Shown here piece after piece: positions 47,269 through 56,812 of a DNA stretch of 64,000 nt. The first letter of the stretch is position 1; each line of letters opens with the position of its first letter. The translations under genes were made by a program, and so were the position numbers. Under the pieces are notes generated by a model, which worked only from the letters and a program-made list of their open reading frames with translations, was not told the DNA's origin and made no database searches. The stretch is from Stenotrophomonas sepilia (GTDB lineage: Bacteria > Pseudomonadota > Gammaproteobacteria > Xanthomonadales > Xanthomonadaceae): assembly GCF_003244875.1 (NCBI RefSeq), contig NZ_LXXZ01000002.1, forward strand, positions 1 to 64,000, written 5' to 3'.

Positions 47269-47353
47269 TGGTGCCCAAGAGGGGACTCGAACCCCTACGA
47301 CTTGCGTCGCTACCACCTCAAGGTAGTGCGTCTACCAATTCCGCCACCTGGGC
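47269..47353 (-). tRNA. tRNA-Leu(GAG)
   Basis: An 85-nucleotide class II tRNA with a long variable arm and encoded CCA. Acceptor GCCCAGG is matched at the 3' side; anticodon stem CTACC/GGTAG encloses TTGAGGT, anticodon GAG. It lies between secG and nuoA; E. coli has leuU next to secG too. Confidence 0.96.
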
Positions 47354-47404
47354 AAACGATCACATCAGACTATCTTTCCGATGCGCCGCGTATTGTAACC
47401 GGCT

Positions 47405-47842
47405 TCAGTCTTTCTGGGAGCCTTCCGAAGGCTTTTCTTCACCAGAAACCGAAGATTCCGCCTGAGCCGGCACATTGGCGGCCGGAACCGGGGCTGCCGG
47501 GACCGCATCGGCCTTCGGGACGGCCGGCAGCTCGCCCGTCGGCGCCGCCGGAGCGGTCGCTGCCGGGGCGGACATCAGACCCAGATCCTGGTCGGCCGCC
47601 GGACGGGTGCCGTGACCGGCATACCAGGCCATGAAGAGGCTGATGCCAAAGAACACGACAGCCAGCCACTTGGTCGACTTGGACAGGAAGTTCGAGGCGC
47701 CACGCGCACCGAACACCGTGCCCGAGGCACCGGCACCAAAGCCCGAACCTGCCGCCGCACCCGAGCCACGCTGCATCAGGATCAGCGCGATCATGGCCAC
47801 AGCGACCAGCACGTAGACGACATTGAGGATCAACATCAGCAT
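47405..47842 (-). CDS. secG: Preprotein translocase subunit SecG
   Basis: A 145-residue SecYEG subunit: two membrane helices (MLMLILNVVYVLVAVAMIALILMQRG at the start and LAVVFFGISLFMAWYAGHG near 55-75) around a Gly/Ala/Ser-rich loop GSGAAAGSGFGAGASGTVFG. A long Ala/Pro tail beyond residue 85 makes it longer than E. coli SecG (110). It aids protein export. It sits 31 bases after tpiA, and tRNA-Leu follows. Confidence 0.95.
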   Translation of the reverse strand: MLMLILNVVYVLVAVAMIALILMQRGSGAAAGSGFGAGASGTVFGARGASNFLSKSTKWLAVVFFGISLFMAWYAGHGTRPAADQDLGLMSAPAATAPAAPTGELPAVPKADAVPAAPVPAANVPAQAESSVSGEEKPSEGSQKD

Positions 47843-47873
47843 TGGAAACCGCCCTCGGACAATACTTCTAGGA

Positions 47874-48629
47874 TTAGTTCGCGGCCGCCGCCCGTGCGAT
47901 GGCCAGGAAGTCCGCGGCCACCAGGGAGGCGCCGCCGACCAGCCCACCATCGACATCCGGCTGCGCGAACAGTTCCCCGGCATTGTCGGGCTTCACGCTA
48001 CCGCCGTAAACAATGGGCAGTGAATCGGCGATTCTAGCATCGATACGCGCGACTTCGCCACGGATGAACGCGTGCACCTGCTGCGCCTGCTCCTTGCTGG
48101 CGGTACGGCCGGTGCCGATGGCCCAGACCGGCTCGTAGGCGACCACGGCGCTGGCGAAACCGGCCGCACCGGCCAGTTCCAGTACCGGCGCCAGCTGGCT
48201 GGCGATGACCGTTTCGGTCTGCCCGGCCTCCCGCTGTTCCAGGGTCTCGCCCACGCACAGCACCGGGACCAGGCCAGCATGCTGGGCGGCGGCGAACTTG
48301 CGCGCGACCAGCTCGCTGCTTTCATGGTGGTACTGGCGGCGCTCGGAGTGGCCGACCAGACCATAGCGGGCCCCGACCTCAACCAGCATGGCTGCGCAGA
48401 CCTCGCCGGTGTAGGCGCCCTTCTCGTTGCTGCTGACGTCCTGTGCACCAAAGGCCAGGCCGGTCGCGCCGAAGTCCTCGACCAGCTCGCCCAGGTACGG
48501 CAGCGGCGGCAGGATCACCACGTCCACGCCCTCCAGTGGCAGCCCGGCGGCCACCTGCTCCAGCAGTTCATTGGCGAATTGACGGCTGCCGTGCAGCTTC
48601 CAGTTTCCGGCGACGATCTTGCGGCGCAT
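47874..48629 (-). CDS. tpiA: Triosephosphate isomerase
   Basis: A 251-residue TIM-barrel enzyme that interconverts DHAP and glyceraldehyde 3-phosphate in glycolysis. Active-site residues are N9 and K11 (GNWKLHG), H94 (LVGHSERR) and E166 in AYEPVWAIGTG; the phosphate loop YGGSVKPDN is intact. The ATG at 48629 is the family start. It heads tpiA-secG-tRNA-Leu-nuo, the standard Xanthomonadaceae arrangement. Confidence 0.98.
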   Translation of the reverse strand: MRRKIVAGNWKLHGSRQFANELLEQVAAGLPLEGVDVVILPPLPYLGELVEDFGATGLAFGAQDVSSNEKGAYTGEVCAAMLVEVGARYGLVGHSERRQYHHESSELVARKFAAAQHAGLVPVLCVGETLEQREAGQTETVIASQLAPVLELAGAAGFASAVVAYEPVWAIGTGRTASKEQAQQVHAFIRGEVARIDARIADSLPIVYGGSVKPDNAGELFAQPDVDGGLVGGASLVAADFLAIARAAAAN

Positions 48630-48941
48630 GAGCGGGTGGCTCCTGTGTGAAGTCAGCCGGTCATGATACCCGCTACGGCAAAAATCCGTTTCTGTGTAAG
48701 CGGTTACATGGGTTTTCAGCCAACGGCGCAGCCCCTCGTGGCGGGGGTCGGGTTGGTCGCGGAGAGCCCGGCTGGATCTGGGGCTTGGCCGCGGCATGGT
48801 TGCCGCGAACACCCCCGTCATCCCCGCCCGCCCGGCCTCTGACACATTCCGACGGTTCCGCCCGCCACGGAAAGAAAAAAGAAGAGCAAGAGCAAAAGCG
48901 GCATTCCGGGTGCCCTGCCCCACTTCGATCTGACAGATCTC

Positions 48942-48989
48942 ATCCACGCATGGCGTGGATCTACCGTGTCGACCAAGGTCGACACCTAC
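48942..48989. repeat. Tandem SMAG/REP pair
   Basis: ATCCACGCA and TGGCGTGGAT pair at 48942-48960 and end in CTAC. Then GTGTCGACC pairs with GGTCGACAC (48966-48985) and again ends in CTAC. Two hairpin types in one direction are set head to tail. Confidence 0.85.
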
Positions 48990-49033
48990 CGAGAATCGGG
49001 ATTTACCCACCGTCACCGGGAAACTGTCGGGGG

Positions 49034-49133
49034 TGGGGCGGTGTGGGTTGGCAGGACCGTTGGCGCCATGGATGGCGCCATCGAGCTCCCATGGACGGGT
49101 TCACGGCGTGTCCTGCCAACCCACGCCGCCCCG
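49034..49133. repeat. Long inverted repeat, 24-base arms
   Basis: Left arm 49034-49057 and right arm 49110-49133 pair along 24 positions, 15 of them in a perfect block (GTGGGTTGGCAGGAC against GTCCTGCCAACCCAC, 49043-49057 and 49110-49124), with a G-T wobble outside. The 52-base centre carries a second palindrome GGCGCCATGGATGGCGCC. No gene is inside. It is larger and differently built than the SMAG hairpins. Confidence 0.8.
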
Positions 49134-49220
49134 CTCAACCGGCACGAATCCAGAGCCGCTTTGGCTTTGGGCTTGCTGGCCAGCGGCCGGCACTACTGCG
49201 GGCGCAGGGTGCGACCCTGC

Positions 49221-49248
49221 AAAAAACAAGGCCGCCTTTCGGCGGCCT
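49221..49248 (-). terminator. Terminator of the oxygenase gene
   Basis: AGGCCGCC pairs with GGCGGCCT around TTTC (49229-49248). On the minus strand TTGTTTTTT follows. It lies ten bases past the oxygenase stop. Confidence 0.9.
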
Positions 49249-49257
49249 CACTTCTCT

Positions 49258-50193
49258 TTACTTCAGCTTGATCTCGCGCAGGCGCTCCTCGAGGAAGCCG
49301 TGGGCGGTGATCGGCTCCGGGTACCGGCTCGGGTTCTCCGGGGTGATGCACGAGGGCAGCACGTCGATCAGGAAGTCCGGGTTCGGGTGCAGGAAGAACG
49401 GCACCGAGTAGCGCGGCTGGCGCGCCAGCTCGCCCGGAGGATTGACCACGCGGTGGATGGTCGACGGATACACATGGTTGGTCAGGCGCTGCAGCATGTC
49501 GCCGATGTTGACCACGATGGTGTCCGCGTCCGAGGTGAACGGCACCCACTCGCCGTCGTGCGACTGCACTTCCAGGCCCGCGGCACTGGCACCCACCAGC
49601 AAGGTGATGAAGTTGATGTCGCCATGAGCACCGGCACGAACGTTCGGGATGTCGTCGGTGGTGATCGGCGGGTAGTGGATCGGGCGCAGGATCGAATTGC
49701 CGAAGTTGGTCTTGTCGGCGAAGAAATTCTCCGGCAGGCCGATGTGCAGGGCGAGCGCCGACAGCACGCGCGACCCCAGGTTGTCCAGCGCCTGGTACAG
49801 GCCGTACCCCCGCTCGCGGAAGCCCTCTACTTCGGTCGGCCACAGGTTCGGCGCCATCACGTCACGGTACTTGGAGTCGTCGGCGATCTCGCGGCCGATG
49901 TGCCAGAACTCCTTCAGGTCGAAGTGCTTGGAGCCCTTGGCGGTCTCCACGCCGAAGGGGGTATAGCCGCGGGCCCCGCCGCTGCCAGGCACGTGGTACT
50001 TGCGCTTGACCTCTTCCGGCAGGGCGAAGAAGGCCTTGAAGGCATCGTAGGCCGCGTCGATGTCGGCCTGCGGGATGCCGTGGTTGCGGATGCCCGCGAA
50101 TCCCCATTGGCGATAGGCCGCGCCCAGCTCGGCCACGAAGGCCTCGCGGTCGCTGTCGAAACGGGTGATGTCGAGGGTGGGGATCTGGCTCAC
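49258..50193 (-). CDS. 2-oxoglutarate/Fe(II)-dependent oxygenase (isopenicillin N synthase-like)
   Basis: A 311-residue jelly-roll oxygenase. The N-terminal half (IPTLDITRFDSDREAFVAELG, GFAGIRNHGI) is the DIOX_N part. The catalytic half has AHGDINFITLL (Fe-binding H-x-D), STIHRVVNP (the second His) and PRYSVPFFLHPN (Arg and Ser for 2-oxoglutarate). It belongs to the group with plant gibberellin oxidases and isopenicillin N synthase; substrate not known. I propose a GTG start at 50193, five bases after AGGAA. It is transcribed alone. Confidence 0.9.
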   Translation of the reverse strand: MSQIPTLDITRFDSDREAFVAELGAAYRQWGFAGIRNHGIPQADIDAAYDAFKAFFALPEEVKRKYHVPGSGGARGYTPFGVETAKGSKHFDLKEFWHIGREIADDSKYRDVMAPNLWPTEVEGFRERGYGLYQALDNLGSRVLSALALHIGLPENFFADKTNFGNSILRPIHYPPITTDDIPNVRAGAHGDINFITLLVGASAAGLEVQSHDGEWVPFTSDADTIVVNIGDMLQRLTNHVYPSTIHRVVNPPGELARQPRYSVPFFLHPNPDFLIDVLPSCITPENPSRYPEPITAHGFLEERLREIKLK

Positions 50194-50385
50194 AGCGGTT
50201 CCTGGCTTGTCATTGGGTCTGGGGGGCCAGCGCATTCATGGCCCGCCTGAACATTGTGACAGATCGCCCGGGGGACGCCACTCGATACGAAGAAACAAAC
50301 CGATACAATGCGCGACCCGCGCGCGGATTAACGCTTCCGTCACGTGGGGCCCGACCTTTTCCCCGCTCCCTGAATCCGCTTCGCC

Positions 50386-52263
50386 ATGTCTGCAGCCGCC
50401 CCTGCCGCACTCGCCCTTGAAGGCTTCACCCGGCGTTGGCGCCGGCTGGCCTGGTGGTCGCTGTTCGTCGCCGGCAATGCGGTCCTGGCTGCGGCGATCG
50501 CACTGGGCAACGTGCCGCTGCGGGACAATCCAGGCGGCAGCGCGGGCCTGGCCTACCTCGCGATCGCCCTGCCCGGCCACCTGCTCGCGTTCGGCGCGCT
50601 GGCCGGCCTGCTGCCGTTGCTGCTGGGGCTGTGGCCACGCACTGCCCGTACGCTGAGCATCAGCGCCGTTCTCCTGCAGGGCCTGTGGCTGTGCCTGCTG
50701 CTGGTCGACGCCAAGGTGTTCACCCTGTACCGCTTCCACCTCAACGCCATGGTCGTGAACATGGTGTTCGGCGGCGCCCTGCAGGACCAGGTCGCCCTGT
50801 CCTGGAAGACCTGGCTGCAGGTCGCGCTGCTGGTCGCCGCGGTCTTCGCCGCCGAAGGCCTGCTGGCCTGGGCGTGCTGGAAGCTGCTGCCGGCAGTGCC
50901 GCGCCGGCGACGGGTGCTGCAGGCGTGGGCAGCGGTCGCGCTTCTGATGGCCGGCGGCCAGGTGGCCACCGCCTACTACGACGCCCGCGGCGACCGCGAT
51001 GTGATCGCGCAGTGGAACTACCTGCCGTGGGCGCAACCGATCACCGCCAAGAGCTTCATGCGGCGCCTGGGCGTGGTCAGCCAGCAGCAGGCCGGCCTGC
51101 CCGACCCGCGCCATGCGCAGCTGCAGTACCCACTGCACCCGCTGCGGTGCCAGAACCCGCATCGTCCCAATGTGCTGATGGTGGTGCTGGAATCGCTGCG
51201 CCAGGACGTGCTGACACCGCAGCTGATGCCCAACACGTCGGCGCTGGCGCAGGACGCGCGCGTGTTCGACCAGCACTTCAGCACCGGCAATGCCACCCGC
51301 TACGGCCTGTTCGGGCTGCTGTACGGCCTGCCCGGTGGTTACTGGCCAAGCATGCTCGACGAGCAGCGCGGCTCGCAGCTGTTCCAGGTGCTGGGCCAGC
51401 AGGGCTACGACCTGCACCTGTACGGCAGTGCGCCGTTGTACAGCCCGGAATTCGATCGCACGGCATTCGCCGATGTGCGCGACCAGCTGCACCAGGGGCC
51501 ATCGGCACTGAAGTCCGACGGCCGCGACCGCGCGATCATCAGTGCACTGCAGCAGGACATCCGCGCCAGCCAGGCGGCGCAGCGCCCGTGGTTTGGCTTC
51601 GTGTTCCTCGACTCCACCCACGCGCCGTACCACATGCCCGATGGTTACCCGCCCGTGGCGACGCCGATGGCTGCGGACATCGACTTCCTCAAATTCGGCC
51701 CGGAGCATGACCCGACGCCGGAACTCAACCGCTACCGCACCGCCGTGCACTACGCAGACAGCCTGATCGGCTCGCTGCTGGACGACCTGCGCGCACAGGG
51801 CCTGGCCGAGGACACCATCGTGCTGGTCACCGGCGACCATGCCGAAGAGTTCAACGACCTCAAGCTGAACTATTGGGGCCACAACGGCAACTTCTCCGAC
51901 TACCAGCTGCAGGTCCCGTTCGTGCTGCATTGGCCAGGCAGGGCCGCTGGCCGCGACGCCCGCACCAGCTCGCACGAAGACTGGGTACCGACACTGATGC
52001 GCCATGCGCTGGGCTGCGAGAACGCGCTGAGCGATTACAGCACCGGCCAGGACCTGCTGGCCGAACCGCAGGGCCCGCGTGCCCTGGTGGTCGAAAGCTG
52101 GTCGCAGCGCGCGATACGCCATGGCGACGCGATCTACGTGTTCGACAAGTTCGGCAACGCCACAGCGCTGGACCGGCACTACCTCCCGCTGCCCCAGCAG
52201 GCCCCTGATGCGGCTGCCGTACGCACTGCATGGGAAGCGTTGACCCGCTTCCGCAATCGTTGA
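50386..52263 (+). CDS. YejM/PbgA-like inner-membrane sulfatase-fold protein
   Basis: A 625-residue protein. Five hydrophobic helices lie in the first 180 residues, then a linker and a periplasmic alkaline phosphatase-like domain (about 260-610). It shares with E. coli YejM/PbgA the motifs DAKVFTLYRFHLNAMVVNMV, QPITAKSFMRRLG, STGNATRYGLFGLLYG (E. coli SSGNTTDNGIFGLFYG) and QVPFVLHWPG. E269 (LMVVLESL), T304 and D484-H485 (VTGDHAEEF) sit where active LtaS-type enzymes hold metal and nucleophile. E. coli YejM has lost several of these and instead regulates LpxC and LPS supply. Enzymatic activity here is therefore possible. It heads a plus-strand set with two envelope-sugar genes. Confidence 0.85.
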   Translation: MSAAAPAALALEGFTRRWRRLAWWSLFVAGNAVLAAAIALGNVPLRDNPGGSAGLAYLAIALPGHLLAFGALAGLLPLLLGLWPRTARTLSISAVLLQGLWLCLLLVDAKVFTLYRFHLNAMVVNMVFGGALQDQVALSWKTWLQVALLVAAVFAAEGLLAWACWKLLPAVPRRRRVLQAWAAVALLMAGGQVATAYYDARGDRDVIAQWNYLPWAQPITAKSFMRRLGVVSQQQAGLPDPRHAQLQYPLHPLRCQNPHRPNVLMVVLESLRQDVLTPQLMPNTSALAQDARVFDQHFSTGNATRYGLFGLLYGLPGGYWPSMLDEQRGSQLFQVLGQQGYDLHLYGSAPLYSPEFDRTAFADVRDQLHQGPSALKSDGRDRAIISALQQDIRASQAAQRPWFGFVFLDSTHAPYHMPDGYPPVATPMAADIDFLKFGPEHDPTPELNRYRTAVHYADSLIGSLLDDLRAQGLAEDTIVLVTGDHAEEFNDLKLNYWGHNGNFSDYQLQVPFVLHWPGRAAGRDARTSSHEDWVPTLMRHALGCENALSDYSTGQDLLAEPQGPRALVVESWSQRAIRHGDAIYVFDKFGNATALDRHYLPLPQQAPDAAAVRTAWEALTRFRNR

Positions 52264-52283
52264 CCTTCAAGGATCGATCCCGC

Positions 52284-53429
52284 ATGAACCGTCCGCTGCG
52301 CATCCTGCACACCGAAGCCGCCAAGGGAATGGGCGGACAGGAGATCTACATCTTCCGCCACATGCAGGTGATGCGCGCGCGTGGCCATGAGGTGGCGCTG
52401 CTGTGCCAGCCCGAAGCGCGACTGGCCAAGCTGGCACGCGACGACGGTTTCACCGTACACACCCTGCGCATGGGGGGCCTGCTGCGCCTGCTGCGCGGCA
52501 TCTGGTCGGTCTCGCGCCTGGTGCGTCGCGAGCGCTACGACGTGGTCAACACCACCAGCCGCCGTGACGCGCTGATCGCCGCCGCCGGTGCACGCCTGGG
52601 CGGCACACCGCTGGTAATACGCTCGCGCCACCTGATGAGCCCGGTCAACTCGCTGCTGACCTATACCGGCCTGCCGCACCGGGTGATGACCGTCAGCAGC
52701 TTCGTCAAGCAGCTGCTGACGGAGCGCGGCATTCCGGCCGAGCACATCGGTATCGTGCCGCCAATTGCAGTCCCGCCGCGCTGGAGCGAGATCCGCAAGG
52801 CCGATCCCTGGCAATGCCTGCAGGAGGTGCGCGCGGAGGTGCGCGCCGAGCTCGGTTTCGGCGAGCAGGACATCGTGGTCGGTTGCGTGGCGGTGCTGCG
52901 CGGACCCAAGGGCCATGCCGACCTCCTGCAGGCGATGGTGCCGCTGTGCAGGACGCATCCGAACCTGCACCTGGTGGTGATCGGCGATGGCCAGCCGGTC
53001 ATGGATCGGCTGCAGGCGCTGCGCGACGAGCATGGGCTGCAGCAACAGGTCCACCTGCTCGGCTATCGTGACGGCGCGTGCCGGCTGATGGCCGGCTTCG
53101 ACATCTTCGCGCTGGCTTCGCACAAGGAAGCGGCCGGTACCGTGTTGCTGGAGGCTGCCTATGTCGGGGTACCGATCGTGGCCACGCGCGTAGGTGGCGT
53201 GCCGGAGATGGTGGTCGAGGGCAGCAATGCGATCCTCACCCGATTGGGCGACAATGCAGCCCTGACAGGCGCACTGCGCCTGCTGGTGGAAGATCCGGAA
53301 CGGCGGCGGCAGATGGGCCGCGCCGGGTGGGACTGGATGCACAGCGCGCACCGGTTCACCCCCGATGGCCACGGTGAGACCACCGAACACTACTACCGCC
53401 AGTGGCTGAAGGAGCTGGGACATGGCTGA
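52284..53429 (+). CDS. Family-4 glycosyltransferase
   Basis: A 381-residue GT-B enzyme. ILHTEAAKGMGGQEIYIFR forms the N-terminal acceptor domain, and RGPKGHADLLQAMVPL with LVVIGDGQPVMDRL the donor domain. The EX7E donor motif is KEAAGTVLLEAAYVGVPIVAT near 273-293. Likely transfers a sugar to an LPS or exopolysaccharide acceptor; specificity unknown. ATG 52284 follows AAGGA and lies 20 bases after the YejM-like stop. Its end overlaps the deacetylase gene by eight bases. Confidence 0.92.
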   Translation: MNRPLRILHTEAAKGMGGQEIYIFRHMQVMRARGHEVALLCQPEARLAKLARDDGFTVHTLRMGGLLRLLRGIWSVSRLVRRERYDVVNTTSRRDALIAAAGARLGGTPLVIRSRHLMSPVNSLLTYTGLPHRVMTVSSFVKQLLTERGIPAEHIGIVPPIAVPPRWSEIRKADPWQCLQEVRAEVRAELGFGEQDIVVGCVAVLRGPKGHADLLQAMVPLCRTHPNLHLVVIGDGQPVMDRLQALRDEHGLQQQVHLLGYRDGACRLMAGFDIFALASHKEAAGTVLLEAAYVGVPIVATRVGGVPEMVVEGSNAILTRLGDNAALTGALRLLVEDPERRRQMGRAGWDWMHSAHRFTPDGHGETTEHYYRQWLKELGHG

Positions 53430-54279
53430 TGCCCGAACCGTACCGGTGCTCATGCACCACCACGTCAGTCCGTCGCCGGGCATGATCACCGTGTCACCGG
53501 AAAATTTCGAAAGCCAGATCGCCTGGTTGGCCGGCAACGGCTGGACTTCGCTGACACTGGACCAGTACGCCGGCTTCCTGGCCGGCAAGCCGGTGCCGCG
53601 CAAGTCGATCGTGATCACCTTCGACGATGGCTACCTGGACAACTGGGTGTATGCGCACCCGATCCTGCAGAAGTACGGCATGCACGCAGTGGTGTTCGTG
53701 GTCACCGGCTGGATGGGTGAAGGCCCGGAGCGGCCCCACGCGGGGCTTGCCGGGGCAGTGCTGCCTGCCACGCCGGACCACCGCGGTTGCGAAGCGGCGA
53801 TCTACGAGCAGAACCGCAGCGACGACGTGATGATGCGCTGGAGCGAAGCGCGCGCGGCCATCGCCGCCGGCACCTTCGAAGTGCATTGCCACACCCATAC
53901 CCACACCCGCTGGCTGCGCCGCGACGACCTGGACCGCGCACAGCGCCGTGCGGGCCTGAGCCACGACCTGGCAGTCTCGCGCGAAGTCCTGCGGGACAAG
54001 CTCGGCGAGGTGTCCGATACGCTGTGCTGGCCTTACGGCGATTTCGACCAGGACCACATCGAGGTGGCACGCGAGCACGGCTTCCGCTACCTGCACACCA
54101 CCCACCCGTTCGGCCGTAACGTGGTCGGCGGCGATCCGGAACGCATCTACCGCTTCGCGATCCGCAACCGCCCGGCGAGCTGGTTGCGCAAGCGCATCGC
54201 CCAGAGCTACACCCCCCTGATCGCGCCGCTGTTCAATGGCTTCAAGGCGCGGCAGAAGAAGATGGTGCCGGGGCCGTGA
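53422..54279 (+). CDS. Polysaccharide deacetylase (CE4 family)
   Basis: A 285-residue NodB-type deacetylase. TFDDGY at 67-72 supplies the catalytic D68 and metal D69, and HCHTHTH at 155-161 the histidines. WPYGDFDQDHIEVAREHGFRY is the third motif. No signal peptide is seen, so it may act in the cytoplasm or on a membrane-linked glycan; it may remove an acetyl group from the sugar added by the preceding glycosyltransferase. Overlaps that gene by eight bases, suggesting translational coupling. The C-terminal end is basic (KARQKKM). Confidence 0.92.
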   Translation: MADARTVPVLMHHHVSPSPGMITVSPENFESQIAWLAGNGWTSLTLDQYAGFLAGKPVPRKSIVITFDDGYLDNWVYAHPILQKYGMHAVVFVVTGWMGEGPERPHAGLAGAVLPATPDHRGCEAAIYEQNRSDDVMMRWSEARAAIAAGTFEVHCHTHTHTRWLRRDDLDRAQRRAGLSHDLAVSREVLRDKLGEVSDTLCWPYGDFDQDHIEVAREHGFRYLHTTHPFGRNVVGGDPERIYRFAIRNRPASWLRKRIAQSYTPLIAPLFNGFKARQKKMVPGP

Positions 54280-54309
54280 GCCTCGCGCAGCCTTGCCGCC
54301 TGAACGAAA

Positions 54310-54335
54310 AAACGCCCCGGCATTGCGGGGCGTTT
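54310..54335. terminator. Bidirectional terminator between deacetylase and glmM
   Basis: AAACGCCCCG and CGGGGCGTTT pair perfectly around GCATTG, with A and T runs on both sides. It ends the plus-strand cluster and glmM alike. Confidence 0.9.
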
Positions 54336-54360
54336 CTGTTTGGACAAATGCACAGCTGCC

Positions 54361-55721
54361 TTAGGCGGCGGCTTCACGGACCGCTGCAGACAGGCGGTCC
54401 AGCGTGTCCTGCATCAGCGTTGCATCATCGGCCTCGACCGTGACACGCACCACCGGCTCGGTACCGGACGGGCGCAGGAACGCACGGCCACGGCCGGCCA
54501 CTGACTGCTGCGCGACGGCCAGCGCGGCCTGCACGCTGTCGGCCTGCACGGTGGCCTTGGCCGAGACATTGCCCAGCCGCACGTTGACCGTCTTCTGCGG
54601 CACCCGCACCAGCCCCTTCAATGCCTGGCGCAGGGTCTGCCCGCTGTTGCGCAACGCCACCAGCACCTGCAGCGCACTGACGATGCCGTCACCGGTGGTG
54701 GCCCGATCCAGGCACAGCAGGTGGCCGGAGGCTTCGCCGCCGAGCACCCCACCGCCTTCGATCAGCGCCTGGTGCACATAGCGATCACCGACATTGCTGC
54801 GCACGAACGGAATCTGCAGATCGGCGAAGGCCTTCTCCACGCCGTAGTTGCTCATCAGCGTGCCGACCACCGGGCCGCGCAGGCGGCCTTCGGCTTTCCA
54901 TGCCCGGGCCAGGATGTAAAGCAGGTCGTCGCCGTCGACCGGGTTGCCCTGGTCGTCGGCCATCAGCACGCGGTCGCCGTCGCCGTCGAAGGCAATGCCG
55001 AGATCGGCGCGGGTTTCGCGGACCTTGGCCGCGAGATTGTCGATATGGGTGGAGCCCACGCCGGCGTTGATGTTGACGCCGTTTGGCTCGGCGCCAATGC
55101 CGATCACCTCGGCACCCAGCTCGCGGAACAGCAGCGGTGCGATCTGGTAGGTGGCGCCGTGCGCGCAGTCCAGCACCAGGCGTACGCCACGCAGGTCGAA
55201 CGCGCGCGGCACGCTGGCCTTGCAGAACTCGATGTAGCGGCCGACCGCCTCGCGGCCACGCGACGCCTTGCCCAGCTTCTCTGATTCGACGGTGGTGAAC
55301 GGAACGTCCAGCGCCGCTTCGAGGGCAAGCTCGGTGGCATCGTCGAGCTTCTCGCCCTGGGCGGAGAAGAACTTGATGCCGTTGTCGTAGTGCGGGTTGT
55401 GCGAGGCACTGATGACGATGCCGGCATCCACGCCCAGCGTACGGGTCAGGAACGCCACCGCCGGCGTCGGCATCGGCCCCAGCAGCTGCACGTCGGCACC
55501 GGCGGCCACCAGGCCGGCTTCCAGCGCCGCCTCGAACATGTAGCCGGAAATGCGGGTGTCCTTGCCGATCACAACGATCGGCCGGCGCCCGTCCTGGCCG
55601 CGCTGGGCGACCAGGACACGGCCCAGGGCGTTGCCCAGGCGCAGCACGAAGTCGGCCGAGATCACGCCCTGGCCGACCCGGCCACGGATGCCATCAGTAC
55701 CAAAGTACTTGCGGCCTCCCA

Positions 55722-55722
<1 letters not shown>
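54361..55722 (-). CDS. glmM: Phosphoglucosamine mutase
   Basis: A 453-residue enzyme that makes glucosamine 1-phosphate from glucosamine 6-phosphate, needed for peptidoglycan and LPS. The active serine is S107 in ISASHNP, the metal loop is FDGDGDR near 245-251, and the C-terminal phosphate loop [16 protein letters not shown] is intact. The start at 55722 shares one base with the accD stop (TGATG), so glmM is translationally coupled to accD. Confidence 0.97.
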
Positions 55723-56597
<875 letters not shown>

Positions 56598-56812
56598 GCG
56601 GGAGGACACTTCCGTTCAGGGCGGCCCTGGGGCCGCAAAGGCGGACAGTCTAGCTCCGCTTTCCCCGCCCGTGCACCCCCTTGCCAGCCGCGGGGCAGCG
56701 GGAAAAAACCATGCTGGGACGTACGTTTAGGTGCTGGACGGTGCCCGCCGCCGGCCGGCAGCCTTTGCACGCCAGCCATCAGGAGGACGCCGGCCAGCGG
56801 CCGGCAGTCCTG
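56598..56812. other. Gap between trpA and accD
   Basis: About 215 bases. A palindrome GCCGGCC/GGCCGGC lies at 56789-56805 next to the trpA stop and may slow transcription, but there is no T run. The rest holds no gene and should contain the accD promoter if the operons are separate. Confidence 0.5.

Larger units (their letters stand above)
48630..49257. other. Gap between tpiA and the oxygenase gene
   Basis: A 628-base stretch with no gene I can support. It should contain the tpiA promoter at its left end. It holds a double REP (48942-48989), a long inverted repeat (49034-49133), a small hairpin GCAGGGT/ACCCTGC at 49204-49220 and the oxygenase terminator (49221-49248). Confidence 0.6.

Noticed and set aside
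48939..49133. Direct repeats that could be a CRISPR array
   Set aside because: The units are hairpins of different sequence without constant spacers; they are REP and a single inverted repeat.
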